Position numbers and translations under genes: made by a program. A DNA stretch of 50,525 bases from Tissierella pigra. Lineage in GTDB: Bacteria > Bacillota > Clostridia > Tissierellales > Tissierellaceae. The stretch is taken from positions 1 through 50,525 of the forward strand of contig NZ_VUNQ01000026.1 in the NCBI RefSeq assembly GCF_009695605.1. Direction: 5' to 3'. The notes under the pieces were generated by a model. That model saw only the letters and a program-made list of their open reading frames with translations. It ran no database searches and was not told where the DNA came from. Every line of letters begins with the position of its first letter. The stretch's first letter is position 1. Positions 8,079 through 16,389 of the stretch are shown one piece after another.

Positions 8079-8957
8079 ATGAAAAAATTCAAAAAAGTAT
8101 ATATAGAAATAACTAATGTTTGTAATCTGCAATGTGAATTTTGTCCTACAACCAATAGACATAATAGATTTATTGAAATAGATGAATTCTATCATATCCT
8201 TGATGAAGTAAAGGGTTTTACAGACTATTTATATTTTCATGTAAAGGGAGAACCTTTATTGCATCCTGATATAGATAAATTATTGGATATATCCTATGAC
8301 AAAGGTTTTAAAGTCAATATAACCACCAATGGAACTCTGCTTTCAAAAGTGGGAGATAAATTATTAAACAAACCATCCCTTAGACAGATTAATATTTCCC
8401 TCCATAGCTTTGATGGAAATAATGGAATGGAAAATAAAGATGATTATTTAGATAATATATTTAGCTTTATTAAGTCTACTAAAAATAACAAAGATATAAT
8501 AATAGCTTTAAGACTTTGGAACTTGACAGAGGATAATGTATTTAATAAAGAAATAAATAAAAACAAAGAAATATTGGATAGAATTCAATTGGAATTTAAT
8601 CTTCCTTTTAAAATTGAAGATATAATAAATCCACAAAAGGGATTTAAAATAAAAGACAGAATATATTTAAATCAAGACTTTGAATTTATATGGCCAGATT
8701 TAAATAATGAAGACTTTGGAAGTGAAGGATATTGTTATGGTTTAAGAAATCAAATAGGTATACTGGTAGATGGAACAGTGATTCCCTGCTGTTTAGACGG
8801 GGAAGGAAAAATTCCTTTAGGGAATATCTATAATGAGTCATTAAATCAAATATTATCCAGTACTAGAGCTAGAAATATATATGAAGGATTTTCTAAAAGA
8901 GTAATAGTAGAAGAAATGTGTAGAAAATGCGGTTATAGAATAAGATTTAATTTATGA
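8079..8957 (+). CDS. Radical SAM/SPASM domain protein
   Basis: CNLQCEFC at residues 15-22 (C15, C19, C22) is the radical SAM cluster motif; the GEPLLHPD segment near 55-62 and INISLHSFD near 110-118 fit the partial TIM barrel. The C-terminal part has a SPASM-like cysteine set: EGYCYG, VIPCCLDGEGKIPLGN and MCRKCGY. SPASM enzymes often modify ribosomal peptides or activate other enzymes, but no precursor peptide is recognised next to it. I chose ATG at 8079 (GGAG at 8067-8070) over the in-frame GTG at 8061, giving 292 residues. It follows the msrA terminator and precedes the nrdDG promoter, so it appears to be transcribed alone. The substrate is unknown. Confidence 0.8.
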   Translation: MKKFKKVYIEITNVCNLQCEFCPTTNRHNRFIEIDEFYHILDEVKGFTDYLYFHVKGEPLLHPDIDKLLDISYDKGFKVNITTNGTLLSKVGDKLLNKPSLRQINISLHSFDGNNGMENKDDYLDNIFSFIKSTKNNKDIIIALRLWNLTEDNVFNKEINKNKEILDRIQLEFNLPFKIEDIINPQKGFKIKDRIYLNQDFEFIWPDLNNEDFGSEGYCYGLRNQIGILVDGTVIPCCLDGEGKIPLGNIYNESLNQILSSTRARNIYEGFSKRVIVEEMCRKCGYRIRFNL

Positions 8958-8991
8958 AGAAAATTTAAGATGTTTATTTATGGTTTAAAGA

Positions 8992-9041
8992 TTGACACAA
9001 GATATAGTGGTTTGGTAAAATTAAGTAACGATATATAGAAA
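8992..9041 (+). promoter_or_regulatory. nrdDG promoter with two NrdR-box-like sites
   Basis: TTGACA at 8992-8997 and TAAAAT at 9016-9021 are separated by 18 bp. Within and after it lie two copies of the palindromic NrdR box (consensus ACACWATATATWGTGT): 8995-9010 reads ACACAAGATATAGTGG (14 of 16 match) and 9026-9041 reads TAACGATATATAGAAA (10 of 16, core intact). The box starts are 31 bp apart, three helical turns, which is the known arrangement for the repressor NrdR at ribonucleotide reductase promoters. Confidence 0.75.
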
Positions 9042-9056
9042 AAGAGGGGGATTTAA

Positions 9057-11381
9057 GTGATTACTAAAATAAAAAAAAGGGATGGAAGGGAAGTTCCTTT
9101 TAATGTGGAGAAAATCTCTAATGCAATATTCAAAGCTGCACAGGCAGCAGGTGGATATGATTATAATACTTCAATGGCATTGGCAGAAAAGGTGATTATA
9201 CTAACTAATGAAAAATATAGTGGAAAAACACCAGGTGTAGAGGATATACAAGATATAGTAGAAAAAGTTCTGATTGAATCGGGACACGCTAAAACTGCTA
9301 AAGAGTACATATTATATAGAGCAGATAGAAATAAAGTGAGAGAAATGAATACTAGACTAATGAAAGTATTTGAAGATTTAACTTTTAAAGATGCTAAAGA
9401 TGTGGATATAAAAAGAGAAAATGCCAACATAGATGGAGATACTCCTATGGGAACTATGTTAAAATATGGCTCTGAATCAGCTAAACAATTTTACGACTTG
9501 TTTGTTTTAAATCCAGCACACTCAAGAGCTCATAAATCAGGGGAAATTCATATACATGATTTAGATTTTCTTACATTAACAACTACCTGCTGTCAAATAG
9601 ATTTAATAGAATTATTTAAAAATGGCTTTAGTACAGGTCATGGATTTTTAAGAGAACCTAGAGATATACATTCATATGCAGCACTAGCTTGTATTGCTAT
9701 ACAGTCAAATCAAAATGACCAACATGGAGGACAATCCATACCTAATTTTGATTATGCCATGTCCTTTGGGGTAAAGAAGACTTATATTAAACAATATAGA
9801 CAAAATTTAAGAAAATCTATTGAGATACTAGTAGAAGATGTGGATTTAGACGAAAACCTTGATAATGTATTTAGTATCCTTGAAGAAGAATATAACCTAG
9901 TTCCAACTTTAAGTAACAATGAAGAATATCTATTAAAGGAAGCAGAATATTTAAAAGAATTACTAAATGATGATGAAATAGTGGATAAAGTACAAAGGTT
10001 TACTGAAAAGAATAGTTATAAAGATACAGATAGAAGAACTTTTCAAGCTATGGAAGCTTTGATTCATAACCTTAACACTATGCACTCTAGAGCAGGAGCT
10101 CAAATACCATTTAGCTCAATAAATTATGGAACAGATACATCAGTAGAAGGAAGAATGGTAATTAAAAATTTACTATTAACAACAGAAGAAGGACTAGGAA
10201 ATGGAGAAACACCTATATTTCCAATACAGATTTTTAAGGTAAAAGAAGGTATTAACTATAATAAAGAGGATATAAACTATGACTTATTTAAACTATCTTG
10301 TAAAGTAAGTGCTAAAAGATTGTTTCCAAACTTCTCATTTATAGATGCACCTTTTAATCTTAAATATTATAAGGAAGGTCATCCAGAAACAGAAATAGCC
10401 TATATGGGTTGTAGAACTAGGGTAATAGGAAATGTATATGATCCATCTAGGGAAATTGTAAATGGAAGAGGTAATTTAAGCTTTACAACTATTAACTTAC
10501 CACGAATAGGCCTTGAAAATAGGGGTAATATAAATAGTTTTTATAAGAAATTAGATGAAACTATAGATTTAGTTATAGAACAGCTAATAGAAAGGTTTGA
10601 AATCCAAGCAAGTAAAAAAGTAAGTAACTTCCCGTTTCTAATGGGACAAAGAATTTGGATGGACTCAGATAAATTAACTAGAGATGACAATATAAGAGAA
10701 GTGCTAAAACATGGAACATTATCAATTGGTTTTATAGGATTAGCAGAATGTTTAAAAGCACTAATCGGCAGTCATCATGGTGAAAGTAAGGAAGCACAAA
10801 CATTAGGATTAGATATAATTAAACATATGAGAGCCAGAATGGATGATATTAGTAAACAATATAAAATGAATTTTACTTTAATTGGAACACCTGCTGAAGG
10901 AACGTCAGGTAGATTTGTAAAAATGGATAGGGAAAGATTTGGAAGTTTAGAAGGTATAACAGATAGAGAATATTATACAAATAGTTTCCATGTACCAGTT
11001 TATTATAAGACTAAGGCTATAGATAAAATAAATATAGAAGCTCCTTACCATGAATTGACTAATGCAGGACATATAACATATGTAGAAATAGATGGAGATC
11101 CATCTCAAAACTTAGAAGCTTTCGAGAGAATTGTTAAAGCCATGAAGGAAGCTGGAATTGGCTATGGTTCTATTAATCACCCTGTAGACAGAGATCCTGT
11201 ATGTGGTTATACAGGAATTATAGGAGATACATGTCCTCAATGTGGGAGAGAAGAAGGCAATATTAAATTTGAAAGAATTAGACGTATTACTGGATACTTA
11301 GTAGGAACTCTTGATAGGTTTAATGATGCTAAAAAAGCAGAAGAAAGAGATAGAGTAAAACATTTTTCTTGTTCCAAATAA
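9057..11381 (+). CDS. nrdD: Anaerobic ribonucleoside-triphosphate reductase
   Basis: Class III glycyl-radical enzyme that makes dNTPs from NTPs without oxygen. The N-terminal 90 residues are an ATP-cone allosteric domain (IKKRDGREVPFNVEKISNAI). The glycyl-radical loop RITGYLVGT near the C terminus puts the radical at G746. A metal-site segment precedes it (VCGYTG then CPQCG near 716-731), with three cysteines visible, and the sequence ends RVKHFSCSK. It has 774 residues, normal for a class III enzyme with one cone. The start is GTG at 9057 behind GAGGGGG. nrdG follows after 12 bases. Repression by NrdR is suggested by the promoter boxes. Confidence 0.95.
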   Translation: MITKIKKRDGREVPFNVEKISNAIFKAAQAAGGYDYNTSMALAEKVIILTNEKYSGKTPGVEDIQDIVEKVLIESGHAKTAKEYILYRADRNKVREMNTRLMKVFEDLTFKDAKDVDIKRENANIDGDTPMGTMLKYGSESAKQFYDLFVLNPAHSRAHKSGEIHIHDLDFLTLTTTCCQIDLIELFKNGFSTGHGFLREPRDIHSYAALACIAIQSNQNDQHGGQSIPNFDYAMSFGVKKTYIKQYRQNLRKSIEILVEDVDLDENLDNVFSILEEEYNLVPTLSNNEEYLLKEAEYLKELLNDDEIVDKVQRFTEKNSYKDTDRRTFQAMEALIHNLNTMHSRAGAQIPFSSINYGTDTSVEGRMVIKNLLLTTEEGLGNGETPIFPIQIFKVKEGINYNKEDINYDLFKLSCKVSAKRLFPNFSFIDAPFNLKYYKEGHPETEIAYMGCRTRVIGNVYDPSREIVNGRGNLSFTTINLPRIGLENRGNINSFYKKLDETIDLVIEQLIERFEIQASKKVSNFPFLMGQRIWMDSDKLTRDDNIREVLKHGTLSIGFIGLAECLKALIGSHHGESKEAQTLGLDIIKHMRARMDDISKQYKMNFTLIGTPAEGTSGRFVKMDRERFGSLEGITDREYYTNSFHVPVYYKTKAIDKINIEAPYHELTNAGHITYVEIDGDPSQNLEAFERIVKAMKEAGIGYGSINHPVDRDPVCGYTGIIGDTCPQCGREEGNIKFERIRRITGYLVGTLDRFNDAKKAEERDRVKHFSCSK

Positions 11382-11393
11382 GGGGTAGTAATT

Positions 11394-11861
11394 ATGGATA
11401 AAATAAGAATAGCAGGAATAGAAGAGGAATCCATTGTAGATGGTCCAGGAATTAGATTAGTGGTGTTTACCCAAGGATGTAAACATAACTGTGTTGGATG
11501 TCATAATCCTAGTACCCACTCTTTTAATGGAGGGAGCTTAATAGAAGTAGATAATATAGTAAAAATGGTGAAGGAAAATTCTCTGCTAGATGGTATTACT
11601 CTCAGTGGAGGAGAACCCTTTGAACAAGCATTGGAGTGTAGTATCTTAGCTAGAAAAGTTAAAAGCCTTGGATTAAGTGTAGTAACATATACTGGATATA
11701 CTTTTGAACAAATGCTTAAAAATAAAAAGTTTAGGGAGTTGCTATTGCAGACAGATATTTTAATAGATGGCAAATTCGACATATCAAAAAAATCTATGAT
11801 GTTACAGTTTAGGGGTTCAACAAATCAAAGAATAATAGACGTTAAGAAATATTTAGGGTAG
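11394..11861 (+). CDS. nrdG: Anaerobic ribonucleotide reductase activating protein
   Basis: Radical SAM activase that abstracts hydrogen from the NrdD glycine. The cluster motif CKHNCVGC uses C29, C33 and C36, preceded by the usual VDGPGIRLVVFTQG; LDGITLSGGEPFEQ follows near 63-76. It has 155 residues, a normal short NrdG without a ferredoxin insert. It is encoded directly after its substrate enzyme in the same transcription unit; no promoter is needed between them. Confidence 0.95.
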   Translation: MDKIRIAGIEEESIVDGPGIRLVVFTQGCKHNCVGCHNPSTHSFNGGSLIEVDNIVKMVKENSLLDGITLSGGEPFEQALECSILARKVKSLGLSVVTYTGYTFEQMLKNKKFRELLLQTDILIDGKFDISKKSMMLQFRGSTNQRIIDVKKYLG

Positions 11862-11919
11862 CTATAAATGGAATTTAGTATTATTTATAAAGAGAGAGTG
11901 CTTATGAGGTGAAATAGAT

Positions 11920-12417
11920 ATGTTTAAATTAGATGGAATAAAAGATATGAACCAAGAAGAAAGAATGCGATATATGATTCTTCTTGTAAAAGGGCAGCTT
12001 AGTTCAGAACAGGATGATTTAGCAAATATTTCAAATATAACAGGCATAATAATGGCATGTGCAGATAGATTGAATTGGGCGGGGTTTTATATATTAAGGG
12101 ACAATGAATTGGTTTTAGGACCATTCCAGGGGCTTCCAGCTTGTAATAGAATAAGTATGGGAAAGGGAGTTTGTGGAAAAGCAGTGGAGACTAGAGAAAC
12201 TCAATTAGTACCAGATGTACACTTGTTCCCAGGACATATTGCTTGTGATAGTCAGTCTAATTCAGAACTTGTTATACCAATAATAAAGAATAATAGAGTC
12301 TATGGAGTACTGGATTTAGATAGTCCAGAAAAAAATAGATTTACAGAACTAGAGGAAAAATATTTTACTAATCTTGTAGAATTATTAAATCAAAATATAA
12401 ATTGGGAAAAAATATAG
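11920..12417 (+). CDS. msrC: Free methionine-(R)-sulfoxide reductase (GAF domain)
   Basis: A single GAF domain of 165 residues. Three cysteines at C75 (PACNR), C85 (GVCGKA) and C109 (HIACDS) have the same 10- and 24-residue spacing as the catalytic set of characterised fRMsr, and VPDVHLFPGH and LVIPI lie in the expected places. The enzyme reduces free, not protein-bound, methionine-R-sulfoxide using a thioredoxin-like donor. It lies 58 bases after nrdG, with GAGGTG just ahead of the ATG, and could belong to the same transcript. With MsrA at 7556 it covers two classes of methionine sulfoxide damage. Confidence 0.9.
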   Translation: MFKLDGIKDMNQEERMRYMILLVKGQLSSEQDDLANISNITGIIMACADRLNWAGFYILRDNELVLGPFQGLPACNRISMGKGVCGKAVETRETQLVPDVHLFPGHIACDSQSNSELVIPIIKNNRVYGVLDLDSPEKNRFTELEEKYFTNLVELLNQNINWEKI

Positions 12418-12529
12418 TTAAATAAAAGATTTAATGTAAGTTTAAGAATTATAAATTATGGTAAAGATTATAATACTATATAAACTAAATTGACTATTTT
12501 AGGGTGTATAGGAATAAGGAGGATATAAA

Positions 12530-13984
12530 ATGGGAGTTTTACAAGGACTAAAGCCAGAAAGGGTAATGTACTACTTTGAAGAAATATCTAAGATACCTAG
12601 ATGTTCCTATGATGAACAAAAAATAAGTGACTATCTAGCCAGTGTAGGCAGAAATTTAGGATTAGAAGTTATACAGGATAAGGCTTTGAATATAATTATA
12701 AAAAAACCAGCTTATAAGGGATACGAAAATAGTCCTACTATAATACTACAGGGACATATGGATATGGTAGGAGAGAAGGTAGATAACTCAAATCATGATT
12801 TTTCAAAGGATCCTATAAAACTTGAAGTAGAAGGAGATTATATTATGGCCAAAGAAACTACCCTTGGAGCTGATAATGGTATTGCCGTAGCAATGGCGTT
12901 GGCTGTACTGGAGTCAAAAAATATAGCCCATCCTCCCTTGGAGGTTCTTATAACATCTAATGAAGAATCTGGTATGACTGGAGCAGCAGCCTTAGAACCA
13001 CAAAGTGTAACAGGTAAAATACTAATAAATATAGATTCAGAAGAAGAAGGAACAATACTTGTAAGTTGTGCAGGGGGAGAAAGAAATCTAGTTACAATTC
13101 CCATAGAATGGGATGAAATGTTAAACAATAAGGAAATATATGAAATATCAGTATCTGGACTTAAAGGTGGACACTCTGGAATGGAAATTGATAAAGGAAG
13201 AGGGAATTCTAATAAAATAATTGGAAGAGTGCTTCAAAGATTAAATAGAGAGATAGATATAAATTTATGTTATATAGAAGGTGGTTCAAAATCAAATGCC
13301 ATTCCTAGATATACAAAAGCAGTTGTTGCTATGGAAAAATATAATGTAGAAAAAGCTAATGCGATTATTAAAGAAATAGAAAAAGAATTTAGATTTGAGT
13401 TACTTTCTACTGATAAAGATGTTGAATTATCTTTTATAAAAGTAGATGACAAAAGAGATAAGGTGTTTTCTAAGGATACTACACAAAAAACAATTACTGC
13501 TTTGATGCTTTTTCCAAATGGAGTTAACTCCATGAGTATGGATATTAAGGGTTTAGTAGAAAGCTCAAGTAACTTAGGCGTTATAATAACTACTGGAGAC
13601 AGTATAACTATGGAGTCTGCCATAAGGTCTTCCATTGGAAGTCTAAAGACTTATATAGCAAACCAAATAAGAGTACTTGCTGAAAATATTGGAGCAGAGT
13701 GGGAAAGTACATCATCTTATCCTGCATGGGAATATGCTAAAGAATCTTATATAAGAGATGTATTTAAAGATGCTTATAAAGAACTATATAATAACGAAAT
13801 AAATATTGATGCAATACACGCAGGACTTGAATGTGGCTTATTCAAGGAGAAATTTGGCAGCATAGACATGATCTCTTTTGGTCCAAATATGTATGGAGTA
13901 CACGCACCAGGGGAAAAACTAAGTATATCATCTACAGAAAGAACATATAAATTGCTTTTAAAGGTACTAGAAAAAATTCATTGA
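12530..13984 (+). CDS. pepD: Aminoacyl-histidine dipeptidase, M20 family (PepD-like)
   Basis: A cytosolic di-zinc metallopeptidase that cleaves Xaa-His and other dipeptides. Metal ligands are visible: H76 and D78 in QGHMDMV, D115 in TLGADNG, E145/E146 in SNEESGMTG, and a Glu in DSEEEG near 175; a C-terminal His lies in GVHAPGE. The dimerisation lid follows GLKGGHSG. Length (484 residues) is typical of M20C. GGAGG at 12518-12522 fixes the start. The 112 bases upstream hold a TATAAT at 12469-12474 but no clear -35. Substrate range cannot be read from the sequence. Confidence 0.92.
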   Translation: MGVLQGLKPERVMYYFEEISKIPRCSYDEQKISDYLASVGRNLGLEVIQDKALNIIIKKPAYKGYENSPTIILQGHMDMVGEKVDNSNHDFSKDPIKLEVEGDYIMAKETTLGADNGIAVAMALAVLESKNIAHPPLEVLITSNEESGMTGAAALEPQSVTGKILINIDSEEEGTILVSCAGGERNLVTIPIEWDEMLNNKEIYEISVSGLKGGHSGMEIDKGRGNSNKIIGRVLQRLNREIDINLCYIEGGSKSNAIPRYTKAVVAMEKYNVEKANAIIKEIEKEFRFELLSTDKDVELSFIKVDDKRDKVFSKDTTQKTITALMLFPNGVNSMSMDIKGLVESSSNLGVIITTGDSITMESAIRSSIGSLKTYIANQIRVLAENIGAEWESTSSYPAWEYAKESYIRDVFKDAYKELYNNEINIDAIHAGLECGLFKEKFGSIDMISFGPNMYGVHAPGEKLSISSTERTYKLLLKVLEKIH

Positions 13985-14070
13985 TTTTATAAAATATATA
14001 TGTACTTATATATCTAAATAGGGTATCATTAGCATATAATTAATAAATATAAAGGTAAAGGAGAATGAAA

Positions 14071-14481
14071 ATGGACAATAAAAAAGATGAAGCTTTTGAA
14101 TATAATGATGAGCATTGTGGTGGCTGTGGTTGTGGATGTGGCTGTGATGATCATGACCATGAATTAGATGATTTTGATTTTGAGGATATGGAGGAAAACG
14201 ATATAATATATCTTACACTTGATGATGATACTGAATTAGAGTGTAGTGTTTTAGGTATATTTGAAGTTGAAGATGTTGAATATATTGCATTATTACCAAT
14301 GGGTGATGATGAGGTATTGCTTTATAGATATGTTGAATTAGAAGATAATGAATTTGATTTATTGCCAATTGAAAATGAAGAAGAATTTGGAACTGTATCT
14401 GAAGCTTTTGAAGCTTTATTTATAGATGATGAAGACTTTGTAGAGTATGAAAACTATGATGAGTTAGATGACGAAGAATAG
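14071..14481 (+). CDS. DUF1292 family protein with Cys/Gly-rich N terminus
   Basis: A small acidic protein of 136 residues. The C-terminal about 90 residues (from IIYLTLDDDTELECSVLGIF to FGTVSEAFEALF) match the DUF1292 pattern found across Firmicutes, of unknown function. Ahead of it stands a CGGCGCGCGC stretch and an HDHE run that might bind metal. The tail is strongly acidic (DEEDF, YDELDDEE). I prefer ATG at 14071 to the one at 14065, because AAAGGAG at 14057-14063 is too close to the earlier codon. A hairpin follows. Metal binding is only a guess from composition. Confidence 0.75.
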   Translation: MDNKKDEAFEYNDEHCGGCGCGCGCDDHDHELDDFDFEDMEENDIIYLTLDDDTELECSVLGIFEVEDVEYIALLPMGDDEVLLYRYVELEDNEFDLLPIENEEEFGTVSEAFEALFIDDEDFVEYENYDELDDEE

Positions 14482-14484
14482 TAT

Positions 14485-14517
14485 AAAGGGCGCTTTACCT
14501 TTGGTAAAGTGCTTTAA
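14485..14517 (+). terminator. Terminator-like hairpin after DUF1292 gene
   Basis: A stem of 12 or more bp (about 14487-14499 with 14503-14515) has a three-T loop. The tail after it is not a clean T run, so it may stabilise the 3' end as well as terminate. Confidence 0.6.
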
Positions 14518-14578
14518 CTATATAATTGAGTAAGACTTACTTAAAAGGGTATTAAGTTCATAAGGAAGGAGGAAAAGG

Positions 14579-15526
14579 TTGAGCACAGTATATAATACCT
14601 ATTCTAAATATTTGAGTGAAAAATTTGGTGAAAAGGTATATAAACTACCTATATCTTTGCCATTGACCTGTCCCAATAGGGATGGTACTGTAGGGAGAGG
14701 GGGTTGTATATTTTGTGGAGAGGAAGGTGGTTCTTTTGAAAACTTATCATCTTCCATATCAGTAAGAGAACAGTTAGAGAGGAATAAAAGATATATAGGT
14801 AATAAGTATAAAGCAAAAAAATTTATAGCTTATTTTCAAAATTTTACAAATACTTATTTACCTTTTGAAAGCTTTAAGGAGTGTATAGACCAAGTTTTAT
14901 TAGAGGATATAGTTGGGGTGTCTATTTCAACTCGTCCAGATTGTATCAATGACAACTATTTAGAATATTTATCAAAAATTAAAGATATATATAATATAGA
15001 TATAACAATTGAATTAGGACTTCAGACAGTAAACTATTCTACTTTAGAAAAAATTAATAGAGGCCATACATTAGCTGAATTTATAGACGCAAGTATAAGG
15101 ATTAAAAGATATGGATTAAGAAATTGTACACATATAATCTTAAATCTTCCTTGGGATACAGAAGCTGATGTAATTGAAAATGCTAAGGTATTATCAGCCC
15201 TAGGAATAGATGAAGTGAAACTACATGCCTTATATATAGTTGATGGAACAACTTTAGGAACTTTATATAAAAATGGAGAAATAGCTTTAATTTCTAAAGA
15301 AGAATATATAGAGAGGGTAATTTTATTTCTAGAATATCTTGATCCTAATATTGTGATTCAAAGGATTATAGGAAGAGCACCTGAAGAAAATTCACTATTT
15401 GTCAATTGGAATGAGTCTTGGTGGAAAATAAGAGATACTATAATCGCCTTGATGGAGTCCAGAAATTCAAGACAAGGGATTAAATTTAATTATTTAAATG
15501 GAAGAGGACTAAAAAAATTCCAATAG
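14579..15526 (+). CDS. YhcC-type radical SAM protein (TIGR01212-like)
   Basis: The N terminus reads YNTYSKYLSEKFGEKVYKLPI, followed by CPNRDGTVGRGGCIFC with C31, C43 and C46, the stretched cluster motif of the YhcC family. VSISTRPDCI, IELGLQTVN and HIILNLPWDTEAD follow in family order, and QRIIGRAPEE lies near the end. Members have no proven reaction to my knowledge. The start is TTG at 14579 behind AAGGAAGGAGG, giving 315 residues. It stands after a hairpin and before a 100-base gap, probably as its own unit. Confidence 0.85.
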   Translation: MSTVYNTYSKYLSEKFGEKVYKLPISLPLTCPNRDGTVGRGGCIFCGEEGGSFENLSSSISVREQLERNKRYIGNKYKAKKFIAYFQNFTNTYLPFESFKECIDQVLLEDIVGVSISTRPDCINDNYLEYLSKIKDIYNIDITIELGLQTVNYSTLEKINRGHTLAEFIDASIRIKRYGLRNCTHIILNLPWDTEADVIENAKVLSALGIDEVKLHALYIVDGTTLGTLYKNGEIALISKEEYIERVILFLEYLDPNIVIQRIIGRAPEENSLFVNWNESWWKIRDTIIALMESRNSRQGIKFNYLNGRGLKKFQ

Positions 15527-15627
15527 GTTTTTTAAATTTTCAAAAAGTTTCTTCAAAAAAGAAGGAAATAATCGAATTATGTCGAATATATAATATATAA
15601 TAAAAAGAAAGGTAGAGGTGGTTAGTC

Positions 15628-16062
15628 ATGGTTAAATTAATTTTGGGTGAAAAAGGTGCAGGAAAGACAAAATGGTTAATCGATAATGCTAACAAGGATA
15701 TGAAGGCGGGTAATGGTAATATTGCTTTTATTGATGTGGATGACGACCATATTTTTACTTTAGATTATAATGTACGACTAATTAATGCCATGGAATTCAA
15801 TATAATAAATATTGAATCTTTCTATGGCTTTTTGTGTGGTTTAATTGGAATGGATTATGATGTGGAAAAAATTTATGTAGACAGCATCTACAAAGTAATT
15901 GATTTGAGTATTCCAAATCTAGAAAAGTTAGTGGAAAAATTAAAGAAAATAGGAGAAAAATTGGAAGTAGAATTTTTCATAAATGTAAATTATACTATGG
16001 ATCAAATACCAGAACATTTACGAGAATATGCAATAGAATTAGGACTTGAATGTGCAGTATAA
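15628..16062 (+). CDS. Small P-loop protein, unknown function
   Basis: A 144-residue protein opening with a Walker A motif, GEKGAGKT at residues 7-14. A hydrophobic strand ending in Asp (KIYVDSIYK, around 79-87) could be a Walker B. No sensor, helicase or kinase lid motifs are visible, and the rest is a compact alpha/beta sequence. I do not recognise a named family; similar clostridial proteins are sometimes loosely labelled ATP-binding. Its position alone, between a YhcC-type gene and a shared terminator, gives no functional clue. Confidence 0.65.
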   Translation: MVKLILGEKGAGKTKWLIDNANKDMKAGNGNIAFIDVDDDHIFTLDYNVRLINAMEFNIINIESFYGFLCGLIGMDYDVEKIYVDSIYKVIDLSIPNLEKLVEKLKKIGEKLEVEFFINVNYTMDQIPEHLREYAIELGLECAV

Positions 16063-16094
16063 ATAAAGGAGACAGTTAGCTGTCTCCTTTATTT
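16061..16094. terminator. Bidirectional terminator
   Basis: A 15-bp perfect stem (16061-16075 with 16080-16094) with loop TTAG. A/T tails on both sides let it serve the plus-strand P-loop gene and the converging minus-strand DUF1540 gene. Confidence 0.9.
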
Positions 16095-16097
16095 ATA

Positions 16098-16259
16098 CTA
16101 TTTTGAAGATTTAAAAGTACCACAATCTGTTTCTTCGGATGTAGAAGCGTTTCTAGGTAATATTTCAATTTTACCAGCTGTACATAAATCTCCTGATTTA
16201 TAATAGTGACAAGTATTTACTACACATTTTACACCTTCAGTAATTTGTTCGTTGTGCAT
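16098..16259 (-). CDS. DUF1540 domain protein (53 aa)
   Basis: Read from ATG at 16259 to TAG at 16098-16100, this encodes 53 residues beginning MHNEQITEGVKC. The cysteine layout V-K-C, NTC, DLC-TAGKI and TDCGTF is that of DUF1540, a short presumed metal-binding family common in Clostridia. A strong ribosome site, GAAAGGAG, lies just upstream on the minus strand (within 16260-16275). A 15-base inverted repeat (AATAGT-CTT-ACTATT, 16294-16308) lies in its upstream region and could be an operator. Function is unknown; some family members occur in sporulating species, but nothing here proves that link. Confidence 0.85.
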   Translation of the reverse strand: MHNEQITEGVKCVVNTCHYYKSGDLCTAGKIEILPRNASTSEETDCGTFKSSK

Positions 16260-16389
16260 GGTAATCTCCTTTCAAATTAAATATTCTTACACTAATAGTC
16301 TTACTATTTTAACAAAAAATATTCCTAAGATAGTTTAAATAAAATGGGAAATAAGGTAGAATAATATATAGAATATGGAAGGTGATAAT

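Noticed and set aside
12418-12529. Riboswitch or T-box in the pepD leader
   Set aside because: The 112 bases show no conserved core or stable stem; only a -10-like TATAAT is seen.
14071-15526. Cys/Gly-rich DUF1292 protein as a peptide substrate of the neighbouring radical SAM enzyme
   Set aside because: A hairpin separates the genes, DUF1292 proteins are widespread without such enzymes, and YhcC-type proteins are not known peptide modifiers.
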